Shown here piece by piece: positions 44,333-53,939 of a stretch of DNA of 64,000 nucleotides. The position numbers and the translations under genes were made by a program. The notes below the pieces were generated by a model that made no database searches, was not told the DNA's origin, and saw only the letters and a program-made list of their open reading frames with translations. Position 1 is the stretch's first letter. Each line of letters starts with the position of its first letter. Source of the stretch: an uncultured Eudoraea sp. (lineage in GTDB: Bacteria; Bacteroidota; Bacteroidia; Flavobacteriales; Flavobacteriaceae); contig CAMYIE010000001.1 in assembly GCA_947258405.1 (NCBI GenBank), positions 124,001 to 188,000 on the forward strand, written 5' to 3'.

Positions 44333-46498
44333 ATGACTAAACTTTTCTTTACCCTTCTCCTGGTATTGGGTATAGGCGTAACTGCTTGCGCCCAGAAAAA
44401 AAAGATCGAATTAGAAGAGATATGGGGCGCTGAATTCAGGACCGAAGGGCTGGCCGCCCTGCGATCACTACAAAATGGCGAGGAATACACCGTTTTAAAT
44501 TATGATAGTGCTCTCCGAAAAAGTTCTGTCGATAAATACTCCTACACCTCTCTCGAGCAGACGGGCACCGTAGTCTCTTCAGATGATATTCCGGGGGTGA
44601 ATTATTTTGCTAGCTATGAGTTCAGTGATAATGAGCGCAGGATGTTGATCGCCACCGATGTCGAAAACATTTACAGGCATTCCGCCAGGGCGATTTATTA
44701 TTTCTATGATCGTGATTCCGGATCGGCTTTTAGGATATCTGCAGATAAAGTTAGGGAACCGAAACTATCCCCAGATGGTACTAAGATCGCTTATGTAAAG
44801 GAGAACAATATCTATCTCCTGGATCTCAAGTCGGAAGAGACCCTTAAGATTACTCACGATGGTAGAATTAACAGCATTATCAACGGCGTTGCGGATTGGG
44901 TTTATGAAGAGGAGTTCAGTTTTACCAGGGCTTTTTTCTGGAATTCAGACAGCTCAAAAATAGCATTCCTACGCTTCGATGAGACCGAGGTACCCGAATT
45001 CTCCATGGATATTTACGGCAGCAGCCTCTATCCTTTTCCCTATAAATTTAAATACCCGAAAGCGGGCGAAAAAAACGCTGAGGTTAGTCTTCATATTTAT
45101 GATTTGCAGCAAGGTAAACCTTACGAAATTGCACTGGAAGATGCTTATTATATTCCACGGATCAAATGGATGAGTAACCCGGATCTGTTAGGTGTACAAA
45201 CCCTTAACCGGCATCAGAATCAGTTGAAACTACAGATGGTGAACAGCCATGAGAATACTGTAGGCACACTGCTCATTGAAACAGACGATGCTTATGTAGA
45301 CGTAAACGATGAACTTACATTCCTGCAGGATGACAGCTTTATCTGGAGTTCCGAACGCGATGGCTATAAACATCTTTACCATTACAATAATCAGGGCAAG
45401 CTGCTTAAACAATTAACCCAGGGCGCCTGGGAGGTAACCAGCTATTATGGCTACGACCCTAACCTGAAAAGGGTTTATTACCAGTCGACAGAAAATGGCT
45501 CGATAAACAGGGATATCTATGGTGTTAAGATCAGTGGCAAATCGAAAAAAAGACTTAGTTCCAGGGTCGGTACCAACCATGCGGAATTCAGTGCGGACTA
45601 CTCTTCTTATATCAACACCTTTTCTAACGCCGACACTCCATATCAATATAGCCTGCACCGCACTTCCGACGGAGAGTTATTGAAAGAAATAAAATCCAAC
45701 AAAGAATTAACAGAGAAATTAAAAGGCTACCAGCTGAGTAAAAAAGAGTTCTCTACCATAGATGTTAACGGGTTTGAACTTAATATGTGGATGATGAAAC
45801 CGGTCGATTTTGATCCTGCTAAAAAATATCCGCTGCTACTCTATCAATACAGTGGGCCGGGATCTCAACAGGTAGCCAACCGATGGCTGAGTTCCAATGA
45901 CTACTGGCATCAATTGCTGGCTTCAGAAGGCTATGTAGTGGCATGTGTCGATGGTCGGGGAACTGGTTATAAAGGAAGGGACTTTAAAAAAATTACCTAT
46001 TTAAACCTTGTAAAATACGAAACAGAGGATCAGATCGCGGCAGCAAAAAAGCTCAGTGACCTTTCCTACATTGATGAGGAACGAACAGGGATCTGGGGAT
46101 GGAGCTATGGAGGTCATATGGCGACAAATTGTTTACTGAAAGGGAACAACACCTTCGAAATGGCCATTGCTGTGGCCCCTGTCACCAGCTGGCGTTTTTA
46201 TGATACTATTTATACCGAACGCTTTATGCGCACTCCTCAGGAGAATCCTGATGGATATGACGACAACTCACCATTTAATTACCCTGAACTCCTTAAAGGC
46301 AAATACCTGTTGGTGCATGGTTCTGGTGATGATAACGTACATGTTCAGAACTCTATGAGAATGATCGAGGCCCTGATTCAGGCAAATAAACCTTTCGAAT
46401 GGGCAATTTATCCTGATAAAAACCACGGTATTTATGGCGGAAATACCAGGCTACATCTATATAACAAAATGACCGACTTCGTCAAGAATAACTTGTAA
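44333..46498 (+). CDS. DPP IV-type S9 peptidase, exported
   Basis: 721 residues. An export signal ends in VTAC, so it may be a lipoprotein. A DPP IV N-terminal beta-propeller (about 60-470, with the double-Glu segment VYEEEFSF that binds the free N-terminus) is followed by an alpha/beta hydrolase domain. The triad is Ser 591 (GWSYGGH), Asp 666 (GSGDDNVH) and His 698 (KNHGIYGG). It removes X-Pro or X-Ala dipeptides from peptide N-termini outside the cytosol. Two di/tripeptide transporter genes follow on the same strand, forming a peptide-use unit. Confidence 0.94.
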   Translation: MTKLFFTLLLVLGIGVTACAQKKKIELEEIWGAEFRTEGLAALRSLQNGEEYTVLNYDSALRKSSVDKYSYTSLEQTGTVVSSDDIPGVNYFASYEFSDNERRMLIATDVENIYRHSARAIYYFYDRDSGSAFRISADKVREPKLSPDGTKIAYVKENNIYLLDLKSEETLKITHDGRINSIINGVADWVYEEEFSFTRAFFWNSDSSKIAFLRFDETEVPEFSMDIYGSSLYPFPYKFKYPKAGEKNAEVSLHIYDLQQGKPYEIALEDAYYIPRIKWMSNPDLLGVQTLNRHQNQLKLQMVNSHENTVGTLLIETDDAYVDVNDELTFLQDDSFIWSSERDGYKHLYHYNNQGKLLKQLTQGAWEVTSYYGYDPNLKRVYYQSTENGSINRDIYGVKISGKSKKRLSSRVGTNHAEFSADYSSYINTFSNADTPYQYSLHRTSDGELLKEIKSNKELTEKLKGYQLSKKEFSTIDVNGFELNMWMMKPVDFDPAKKYPLLLYQYSGPGSQQVANRWLSSNDYWHQLLASEGYVVACVDGRGTGYKGRDFKKITYLNLVKYETEDQIAAAKKLSDLSYIDEERTGIWGWSYGGHMATNCLLKGNNTFEMAIAVAPVTSWRFYDTIYTERFMRTPQENPDGYDDNSPFNYPELLKGKYLLVHGSGDDNVHVQNSMRMIEALIQANKPFEWAIYPDKNHGIYGGNTRLHLYNKMTDFVKNNL

Positions 46499-46514
46499 AC
46501 TAACTAATACCATC

Positions 46515-48077
46515 ATGTCACAAACCAAGAAAGCTGCTCACGAACGGGAACTATTTGGCCATCCTATTGGCCTTTATATCTTATTTCTAACCGAAATGTG
46601 GGAGCGATTCTCCTATTATGGTATGCGTGGGATCCTTGTTCTCTATCTGACGGCCCAAACCAGAGGCGACAATCCGGGTTTAGGCTGGTTAGATGTGGAA
46701 GCACTTTCCCTATACGGTTGGTATACCATGCTGGTTTATGTGGCTTCGATACCCGGTGGAATTATCGCCGACAAGATCCTGGGTCAGAAAAAATCGGTTA
46801 TGGTTGGGGGATTCTTTCTTGTGGCTGGTCATGGGATATTATCGATAGAACAGATGTGGGCCTTTTACTCAGGCCTGGGATTAATTGTTGCTGGTGTTGG
46901 GATGCTAAAACCCAATATTTCTACACTTGTAGGCGGATTGTATAAACCAGGCGATGAAAGAAGGGACAAAGGATTTTCAATTTTCTATATCGGGATCAAT
47001 ACCGGCGCCGCTCTTGCTAGCCTGATAGTGGCGGTTGTGGCCGATGAGTTTGGATGGCATGCCGGATTCGGACTGGCGGCCATAGGGATGGTTTTGGGCC
47101 AGGTAGTCTATCTGTCCGGTCAAAAATTCCTGATTACAGTGGGCAACAAACCTGAAAAAAAGACTGAGACTTCAGACAATGTCTCTATAGGGCAGATCTT
47201 TTCGATGCAATTCGGTAAAAAGACACCCTTGTACACTACACTTTTGCTTGCGGCAGGTTCTACAGCCGTAGCCTGGTTCTATATCGAAAATCAACAATTG
47301 GCATATATCATATTTTTTCTTTTCCTGTCTCTTGTTGTTGGGATGATGGTTACCATCTATGGTGATCTCGAATCCAAGGTGGAAAAAGATCGTTATTTGG
47401 TCTTGTTGTTGTCGTTTATAATCGTAATTGTATTCTGGGGGGCCTTTGAACAGGCCGGGGGTCTAATGAATCTATACGCCGAGAACAGGACGGACCGTTT
47501 TCTTTTCGGTTATCAGATTCCTGCAGCGGCTTTTCAATTCTTCAATCCATTTTATATCATAGTATTTGCAGTGCCTATTGCTAATTTTTGGATGTGGTGG
47601 AAACATCGTGGTAAAGAGGCATCATCCTTATTTAAGATGGCCAATGGGGTAATTATAATGGGACTGGGATTTGTTTTTATGGTCTTTGCCTCCATGCAAT
47701 ATGAAACCGCTGGAAAATCTGCACTTTACTGGTTAGCATTGGCCTATTTATTTCACACCATTGGTGAACTATGCGCTTCACCTGTTGCACTCTCCTTTAT
47801 CACCAAACTTGCTCCTGTTCGCTATGGAGCGTTAATGATGGGTGTATATTTTGCGGCCACCGGACTTGGCAATAAGGTAGCCGGATTAATAGGAGAATCC
47901 GCTTCTGAAGCAGGAGAACTCAATATATTTGCGGGTATCACCATATTTTGTGTTGCTTTTGGAATTTTAGTGATCCTTATCCTAAAGCCGCTGAAACGTC
48001 TTACGCATAAGGCTGAAGATCTTCGGGAAACCACTCACGATGAAGAAGCTGAGCCATTTGAACTGGCGGATGATTAA
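46515..48077 (+). CDS. POT/PTR-family proton-coupled peptide transporter
   Basis: 520 residues, 14 membrane helices expected as in bacterial POTs with two extra central helices. The ExxERFxYYG motif is TEMWERFSYYGMRG. The second signature is KPNISTLVGGLYKPGDERRD, and the C-terminal helices contain AYLFHTIGELCASPVALSF. It imports di- and tripeptides with protons. It starts 16 bases after the DPP IV-like gene, which could make its substrates. Confidence 0.94.
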   Translation: MSQTKKAAHERELFGHPIGLYILFLTEMWERFSYYGMRGILVLYLTAQTRGDNPGLGWLDVEALSLYGWYTMLVYVASIPGGIIADKILGQKKSVMVGGFFLVAGHGILSIEQMWAFYSGLGLIVAGVGMLKPNISTLVGGLYKPGDERRDKGFSIFYIGINTGAALASLIVAVVADEFGWHAGFGLAAIGMVLGQVVYLSGQKFLITVGNKPEKKTETSDNVSIGQIFSMQFGKKTPLYTTLLLAAGSTAVAWFYIENQQLAYIIFFLFLSLVVGMMVTIYGDLESKVEKDRYLVLLLSFIIVIVFWGAFEQAGGLMNLYAENRTDRFLFGYQIPAAAFQFFNPFYIIVFAVPIANFWMWWKHRGKEASSLFKMANGVIIMGLGFVFMVFASMQYETAGKSALYWLALAYLFHTIGELCASPVALSFITKLAPVRYGALMMGVYFAATGLGNKVAGLIGESASEAGELNIFAGITIFCVAFGILVILILKPLKRLTHKAEDLRETTHDEEAEPFELADD

Positions 48078-48134
48078 AAGTGGCGAGAAAAGTGTAACTT
48101 TTATTGAACTGAACAACCAAACACCAAAGATCTG

Positions 48135-49901
48135 ATGAATACCGATATTGAAAACCTGTTTAAAGATAAAGTCCTGGGCCATCCCGCAGGATTAATGGTA
48201 CTCTTTTTTACCGAAATGTGGGAACGATTTTCGTTCTACGGTATGCGTATCCTGCTTGTTTTATTCCTGACCGCCCCTTTGGTGAGTGATAATCCTGGTT
48301 GGGATTGGCCACGAGAACACGCCTTGTCACTTATTGGCACCTATGCCTCACTTCTTTATCTAACTCCTATTATCGGCGGATACATTGCCGATAAGATTAC
48401 CGGATACAGGCTTGCGGTTGTGATCGGGTGTATTATTATGACACTTGGGCACGCTTCGATGGCGCTCGAGACCACTTTTTCATTTTATGTCGGATTGGCT
48501 TTGTTAGTAATAGGAACAGGGTTTTTTAAACCCAACATCACTTCTATAATTTCCGAAATGTACAAGGGGAAGGAATCAAAAAAAGATGGTGCCTATACCC
48601 TGTTTTATATGGGCGTGAACGCCGGAGCATTTTTCGGAATGATGCTGTGCGGCTACCTGGCAGAAAATATAGGCTGGTCCTGGGGCTTTGGCCTCGCAGG
48701 GATTTTTATGTTTTTAGGTATGCTACAATTCTTACTGGCTAAAAACCTTTTCGGTTTAATCGGTGCGTCGCCATCAAAAATACAAGCCGAAAAAGCAGAA
48801 TCCGACAAACAAGCCGTAGCTGCAGCAGACGAAGAAAAGTTGAACCCCTTTACGAAGACAGACTATATTCTGATTGTTCTCGCCGCATTGGCAGGAGTTC
48901 TTTACCTGTTTAACGATCCGCTGGAAAAGATTGGAAATATCAATTTGCTTCCCTTTGAGCTAGGCGGACTTGGGGGTTCTAATATCGTAGTTCTGGCTGG
49001 CCTGGCATTATTCCTGGTATTGGTGATATCGAGGGTTTCCCGCTATACCAAAGTGATCAGAGAAAGGATCATAGCCGTGGCAATCTTTGGCCTTTTTACA
49101 GTGTTTTTCTTTGCCGCCTTCGAACAGTCTTTAGGATCGATGACCTTATTTGCCCGCGATTATACCAATCGTGCACTGGAGGGATCCTCAGCCATGATCT
49201 TTAAGGTTGTCGATGCTTTGCTGACCACAGTTCCATTGATGATCATAACCTGGGTGCTTTATCTTTTGTTTAAAAAAACCTATTCGAAAATTGGGTTATC
49301 TAATATTGTTCTGGCCCTTGCATTTGTGGGTATCTGGTCGTTAGTTCTTTATCGGATAGCTGATAAATTTTCTCAGGAAGGGAACCAGATCGAAGCTACC
49401 TGGTTTGGTATACTAAACTCATTTTTTATTATTACACTGGCACCTTTTTTCACGCGTTGGTGGGAAAGCAAATACAATCCCAGTGCTGCGGTGAAATATG
49501 CGCTGGGCCTTATACTATTGGGACTTGGCTTCGCCGTTCTCGCCTATGGGTCGGCTGGTATTCCCCAAGGTTCAAAAACAGCCTCGGTAAGCATGATATT
49601 CCTGATTTTTGCGTATTTGCTCCATACTATGGGCGAGCTTTGTCTATCGCCGGTGGGATTATCGTATCTCAGCAAATTGGTTCCTGCCAGGATGATAGGA
49701 TTCATGTTCGGTATCTGGTACCTGGCCATTGCTATTGGCCAGAAGGCCGCAGGGACACTTGGAGGTATGATCGATAAGATAAGTGAACAATACTCCTTGT
49801 CGACATTTTTCCTGATGTTTACCCTTGTCCCTATTGGTGTCGGACTTATTTCAATTCTGCTGAATCCATTGCTAAAGAGGCTTATGCACGGCGTGCGATA
49901 A
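48135..49901 (+). CDS. POT/PTR-family peptide transporter, second copy
   Basis: 588 residues with the same signatures as its neighbour (TEMWERFSFYGMRI, FFKPNITSIISEMYKGKES, LLHTMGELCLSPVGLSYLSK). It is longer in the central cytosolic segment (about 215-250: KAESDKQAVAAADEEKL). The two proteins are clearly paralogous but well diverged, so this is not a recent duplication. It ends one base before the convergent comEC stop. Confidence 0.93.
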   Translation: MNTDIENLFKDKVLGHPAGLMVLFFTEMWERFSFYGMRILLVLFLTAPLVSDNPGWDWPREHALSLIGTYASLLYLTPIIGGYIADKITGYRLAVVIGCIIMTLGHASMALETTFSFYVGLALLVIGTGFFKPNITSIISEMYKGKESKKDGAYTLFYMGVNAGAFFGMMLCGYLAENIGWSWGFGLAGIFMFLGMLQFLLAKNLFGLIGASPSKIQAEKAESDKQAVAAADEEKLNPFTKTDYILIVLAALAGVLYLFNDPLEKIGNINLLPFELGGLGGSNIVVLAGLALFLVLVISRVSRYTKVIRERIIAVAIFGLFTVFFFAAFEQSLGSMTLFARDYTNRALEGSSAMIFKVVDALLTTVPLMIITWVLYLLFKKTYSKIGLSNIVLALAFVGIWSLVLYRIADKFSQEGNQIEATWFGILNSFFIITLAPFFTRWWESKYNPSAAVKYALGLILLGLGFAVLAYGSAGIPQGSKTASVSMIFLIFAYLLHTMGELCLSPVGLSYLSKLVPARMIGFMFGIWYLAIAIGQKAAGTLGGMIDKISEQYSLSTFFLMFTLVPIGVGLISILLNPLLKRLMHGVR

Positions 49902-49902
49902 T

Positions 49903-51927
49903 CTATTTCAGTTCCAGAAGGAATGCTCCGTCTTTGCCCGTATGGTGAAAAGATATATCTTGTTCGTTACAGCTCTCTTTCCATCGGATCACATAATTCC
50001 CATAATTGCTGCCATCCGCAATTACGATAGCCGGACGGTTTTTGAGCAGATAACGATCCAGGTTGATTTTTGGTGAACCGGAAAGTAGCAGTATGTCGGA
50101 TCCGGACGATGAAGGTAATATTATATCTTCCTTTCCTACTAAGATCAGCCTTCGTTTTCCAATGGTATATACATCGGCAAGTGAATCTATAGTTTCTGTG
50201 ACTAGAGGAGTATTAGCCCTGAAGTTGTTTAACAAACGGCTGGCTTTTTCGGGACGATTTGTGCTAGCCTGAATGTGAGTCCCATTTTGATATAAAAGGA
50301 TGGTTGCACCAATGCGATGGGCAATGATAAGCTGCTGCTTATATTTTGTTGTGATCAGAATGTTGTTATTCCAAGTTTGAATGGCGATAATACATAGAAA
50401 TACAGCCACAACTCTTTTTGATTGAAATCGATATAAGAGCCTTACCAAACAAATTATCAGAATGAAGCTAAGAATAAGATGATATTTATCGAAATATATA
50501 TCTCTGATAAGAAAGGCTTGCTGGCTGGCAATCCACGCTACAGTTTCATTCATAGCCAGGATGAATCCATTAAAGACTGTTACCAAAAAATCGGGGACTA
50601 CTGAAATCAAAGAAAGAAATATCAACATAATACCCATCCCGATTATGACTCCCAGAAAAGGCACAACAAGGATATTGGAAAGAAAAAAAAGACCTGGAAA
50701 TTGATGAAAATAGAATAAAGACAAGGGCAGTACGCCCGCCTGGGCTGCCAGTCCAACGCAGAACAGTTGCCATGCCTTTTTGAAGAATATATGTTTTGGG
50801 GTCCATAATTTGATCAGTTTAGGGTAGATCCATAGTATTGAAAAGACAGCTGCATAGCTCAGTTGGAAGCCTATCTGAAAGAGTAAAAACGGATCGATCA
50901 CCAACAATATAAAAAACATCGACAGGGCCAGGATGTTAAAGCTACTGCCTGGCCTGTTCAGGTATAAGGCATATGAGAGAAAAGAGAACATAGTGACTGC
51001 TCTGACTACCGAAGCGGAGAATCCTGCCAAAAAAGCAAAGCCCCAGAGCAACAGTACACATAGGAAAAGCTTTAATATTTTTCCTCCCCGCAGGCGTTCC
51101 AGGGGTTTTAGAAGGTATTGGATGAATAGCAATATTATTCCGACATGCAAACCTGATACGGCTAGTATATGAAGCGCGCCTGCCTCCTTATAGTTTTGAT
51201 GCACATTTTCATCGATATCATGGCGGTAACCCAATAGAAGGGCTTTGATAATGGCCAGTTCTGACGTGCCGAAAGACAGGCCCTGAAGTTTCTCAATAAT
51301 GTCTTGTCTGGTCCTGTTTGCCCATCCTGAAATACTGGTGGGTTCCCGTGCGGTGATTATGGAGTTGTTTTCTGTAAGTTCGATCTGATGTTCAATACCC
51401 TTATGGAAAAGATATTTTTTGTAGTCGAATTCATATGGGTTTTTAGGCGGACTTATCTCTGTGAGTGGAGCCCGTACGAGAATCTCATCATCGACCTGAA
51501 TTCTATGGGACAAAGAATTGAGTTTTAGGCGACAGAGTATTATACCTCCCGAACTACTCTTATCCAGTTCTTCAACCTTCGCTATATATTTTTGGTAATA
51601 AGAACTGGGTTTTAATACCTCTTTAATTTTGAGTTTCCATAAGAGGGGATGTTTTTTCACTTTCAGGTCGAGTTGCTCTTTGTAAACAAATGCACGATGA
51701 ACAGATACAGACGACATGCCGATAAGAATGCTAGCCATACTAATGAAAGCTCCTATGATAAAAACATTTTTCAGCTGATTTCTAAAATGTAGGATGGCTA
51801 TAATCGCAAGTGCAATAATTGTCAGTATAAATACTGTTAGGGGAGCTACGTCAAGATAATAACCCAATAGGATCCCTGTCACCAGGAAAAAGGTGAGTTT
51901 GATGGCAACAAACTGAAGAAGGTTCAT
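49903..51927 (-). CDS. comEC: ComEC/Rec2-family DNA uptake channel protein
   Basis: 674 residues. Three or so N-terminal helices and a DUF4131 beta domain (about 90-190) precede the ComEC membrane core (about 230-500), with LGYRHDIDENVHQNYKEAG, HILAVSGLHVGIILL and FLAGFSASVVRA typical. The C-terminal 130 residues keep a beta-rich character but lack the HxHxDH metal motif of the metallo-hydrolase domain in full-length ComEC. Together with the shortened length this suggests a channel without the nuclease part. The NlpC/P60 gene upstream ends one base before this ATG. Confidence 0.88.
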   Translation of the reverse strand: MNLLQFVAIKLTFFLVTGILLGYYLDVAPLTVFILTIIALAIIAILHFRNQLKNVFIIGAFISMASILIGMSSVSVHRAFVYKEQLDLKVKKHPLLWKLKIKEVLKPSSYYQKYIAKVEELDKSSSGGIILCRLKLNSLSHRIQVDDEILVRAPLTEISPPKNPYEFDYKKYLFHKGIEHQIELTENNSIITAREPTSISGWANRTRQDIIEKLQGLSFGTSELAIIKALLLGYRHDIDENVHQNYKEAGALHILAVSGLHVGIILLFIQYLLKPLERLRGGKILKLFLCVLLLWGFAFLAGFSASVVRAVTMFSFLSYALYLNRPGSSFNILALSMFFILLVIDPFLLFQIGFQLSYAAVFSILWIYPKLIKLWTPKHIFFKKAWQLFCVGLAAQAGVLPLSLFYFHQFPGLFFLSNILVVPFLGVIIGMGIMLIFLSLISVVPDFLVTVFNGFILAMNETVAWIASQQAFLIRDIYFDKYHLILSFILIICLVRLLYRFQSKRVVAVFLCIIAIQTWNNNILITTKYKQQLIIAHRIGATILLYQNGTHIQASTNRPEKASRLLNNFRANTPLVTETIDSLADVYTIGKRRLILVGKEDIILPSSSGSDILLLSGSPKINLDRYLLKNRPAIVIADGSNYGNYVIRWKESCNEQDISFHHTGKDGAFLLELK

Positions 51928-51928
51928 A

Positions 51929-52489
51929 TCATAGCACTCTGGTGGCCTTTACAAAGGAAAGGTTCCAGAATCCTTCTCTCAATGAGGAGACAATTACGCC
52001 TCTTGAAGTAGTTGAATGGATAAATTTAATCTCATCCTCTTTAACAGACACTACCAGCCCCACATGGTTTATTCGCTTCCCCCGTCGGGAAGTTTTAAAA
52101 AACAGAAGGTCTCCTTTCCTAACCTTATCAAGGCGGATACGTTTTCCTTCCCCTGCCATTTCGTGCGAAACACGTGGTAATTCGATCTCGTTCTTGCCAA
52201 ATGATACGAATAGCAATCCCGAGCAGTCCATCCCCTGTGCCGAGGTGCCTCCGTATTTGTACCTGACGCCAGAGTAGGTGAGTGCAGTGTTGATAATCTG
52301 ATCGGCCTTATCAGTGGTTCCTGAATCGGTATCTTCCACCTTGGCCAAATCATTTTCTTCCGGTTCGGCCTCTTTCTTATCAGAAGCTTCCACCGTTATA
52401 CTCTTCTTTTCACCATAGGTGGTTTTTTTCTTAACAATGCAATTGCTAAGAAAAAAGGTTAAGATCAGGAACAGAATTTTACGGGCCAT
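51929..52489 (-). CDS. NlpC/P60 (C40) cysteine peptidase, lipoprotein
   Basis: 186 residues. The lipoprotein signal is KILFLILTFFLSNC (Cys near 16), then a charged acidic linker of about 45 residues. The NlpC/P60 domain shows the catalytic Cys in MDCSGL, the His in INHVGLVVS and a third polar residue in IHSTTSRG. It cleaves peptidoglycan stem peptides (D-Glu to diamino acid bond) in the periplasm. It is followed at once by comEC. An exact -7 box lies just before it, inside the 3' end of lpxB. Confidence 0.91.
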   Translation of the reverse strand: MARKILFLILTFFLSNCIVKKKTTYGEKKSITVEASDKKEAEPEENDLAKVEDTDSGTTDKADQIINTALTYSGVRYKYGGTSAQGMDCSGLLFVSFGKNEIELPRVSHEMAGEGKRIRLDKVRKGDLLFFKTSRRGKRINHVGLVVSVKEDEIKFIHSTTSRGVIVSSLREGFWNLSFVKATRVL

Positions 52490-52517
52490 CCAAGTATGTT
52501 AGTCATATCCTGGATAT

Positions 52518-52525
52518 CAAATTTA
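52518..52525 (-). promoter_or_regulatory. Exact -7 box for the NlpC/P60-comEC pair
   Basis: TAAATTTG on the minus strand overlaps the lpxB stop codon region and is 28 bases from the ATG of the peptidase gene. A TTG lies only 11 bases before it, not at the standard spacing. Confidence 0.35.
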
Positions 52526-53635
52526 GGAATTTTCTACAATTAAGGCAGCTGCTTTTTTACTGGCACCACCACCTCCAAGCTTTTTCTCCAGTTCATCATA
52601 GGCTGCCAACTGTGCATCGCGTTGCGGTCCTGTAAGGATCAGCCCCAGTTCTTTCCTCAGGTTTTTAATATTCAGATCACCCTGGATCAACTCGGTAACC
52701 ACCGCACTTCCCATGATCAGATTGACAAGTGAAATATAGTCGAGTGTAATAATTCTCTTAGCGATTTGATAGGATATCCAGCTGCCCTTGTAGCAGACAA
52801 CCTGGGGTACTTTAAAGAGTGCTGTTTCGAGAGTGGCAGTTCCACTGGTTACCAATGCAGAGTGGGCGTTGCGAAGCAGGTCGTAAGTGCGATTGTAGAC
52901 CAGGGCTACATTCTTTCCCTGTAGATAATTTTGATATTCATCCGGACCCAGGCTTGGTGCACCGGCGATGACAAATTGGTATTCGGGGAAATCGTCTGCG
53001 ATCCCTAGCATCACTTCAAGCATATTTTTGATCTCCTGTTTCCGACTCCCTGGTAAGAGTGCCACAATTGGTTTTTCAGGGTCCAGTTGGTTTTCTTTTC
53101 GGAAGTCTTTATCGGCTACCCTAGGCATAGACTCTATCGCATCGATTAGTGGATGACCTACAAATTCAACAGGAAAGCGATGTTTATTTTCATAGAATTC
53201 TTTTTCGAATGGAAGGATGACCAGCATCTGATCGATATCCCGCTTTATACTTTTTATCCTATCCTCCCTGGAGGCCCAGATCTGAGGTGAAATGTAGTAG
53301 GTGGTCTTAAAGCCCTCTTGCTTTGCCCATTTGGCGATTCGAAGGTTAAAACCTGAATAGTCAATAAAAATCAGCATATCGGGATCGAAGGCCGCGATAT
53401 CCTTCTTGCAAAATCTAATATTCCGGAAAATAACCCCAATATTGAGCAGCACCTCCAAAAACCCCATAAAGGCAGTTTCCCGGTAATTTTTCACCAGGGT
53501 TCCTCCGGCCTTTTCCATCAAATCGCCTCCCCAGCAACGGATTTCAGCCTCAGGGTCGGCAGATTTCAAAGCTTTTATCAGGTTAGATCCATGCAGGTCG
53601 CCGGAAGCTTCACCTGCGATGATATAGTACTTCAT
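52523..53635 (-). CDS. lpxB: Lipid-A-disaccharide synthase
   Basis: 370 residues, a GT19 enzyme of normal length. IIAGEASGDLHG at the N-terminus, LLPGSRKQEIKNM in the middle and LVTSGTATLETAL near the donor site are diagnostic. It joins UDP-2,3-diacylglucosamine to lipid X to form the lipid A disaccharide on the inner side of the inner membrane. Upstream are a small membrane protein and surE on the same strand, the order usual in Bacteroidota. Confidence 0.96.
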   Translation of the reverse strand: MKYYIIAGEASGDLHGSNLIKALKSADPEAEIRCWGGDLMEKAGGTLVKNYRETAFMGFLEVLLNIGVIFRNIRFCKKDIAAFDPDMLIFIDYSGFNLRIAKWAKQEGFKTTYYISPQIWASREDRIKSIKRDIDQMLVILPFEKEFYENKHRFPVEFVGHPLIDAIESMPRVADKDFRKENQLDPEKPIVALLPGSRKQEIKNMLEVMLGIADDFPEYQFVIAGAPSLGPDEYQNYLQGKNVALVYNRTYDLLRNAHSALVTSGTATLETALFKVPQVVCYKGSWISYQIAKRIITLDYISLVNLIMGSAVVTELIQGDLNIKNLRKELGLILTGPQRDAQLAAYDELEKKLGGGGASKKAAALIVENS

Positions 53636-53654
53636 AGGCTAAAGTTCGGAAATA

Positions 53655-53939
53655 TTAAGCGACTTTATAATAGAGTATGATCAAGGCGGTGAGAAGGGTG
53701 GCTATTAAAACTCCCTTGGCCCGCTGATCGCGCCTGATTTTTAAAAAACCGAAGAAGGCCAGGAGATTAAGGATGGCGCCAAGGGCCAATAAGCTGCCCA
53801 TATGATCCTGTTCTATGGCCGCCTTAAAAGTTTCGGCAATACCCAAATCGGAAAAAAGTACAATATATAGTAAAGTCCCTATGGTGTTGGCGATAATACC
53901 CACAACAAAACCTATTACGATTTCTTTGTTCTTATTCAT
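53655..53939 (-). CDS. Small three-helix membrane protein between surE and lpxB
   Basis: 94 residues with three hydrophobic segments (about 7-28, 48-66 and 75-92) and no motif. It overlaps surE by eight bases and precedes lpxB by 19, so it belongs to that operon. No function can be assigned. Confidence 0.72.
   Translation of the reverse strand: MNKNKEIVIGFVVGIIANTIGTLLYIVLFSDLGIAETFKAAIEQDHMGSLLALGAILNLLAFFGFLKIRRDQRAKGVLIATLLTALIILYYKVA

Noticed and set aside
46515-49901. Two POT genes considered as a recent tandem duplication
   Set aside because: The proteins differ clearly along their length and in the central loop; the duplication, if any, is old.
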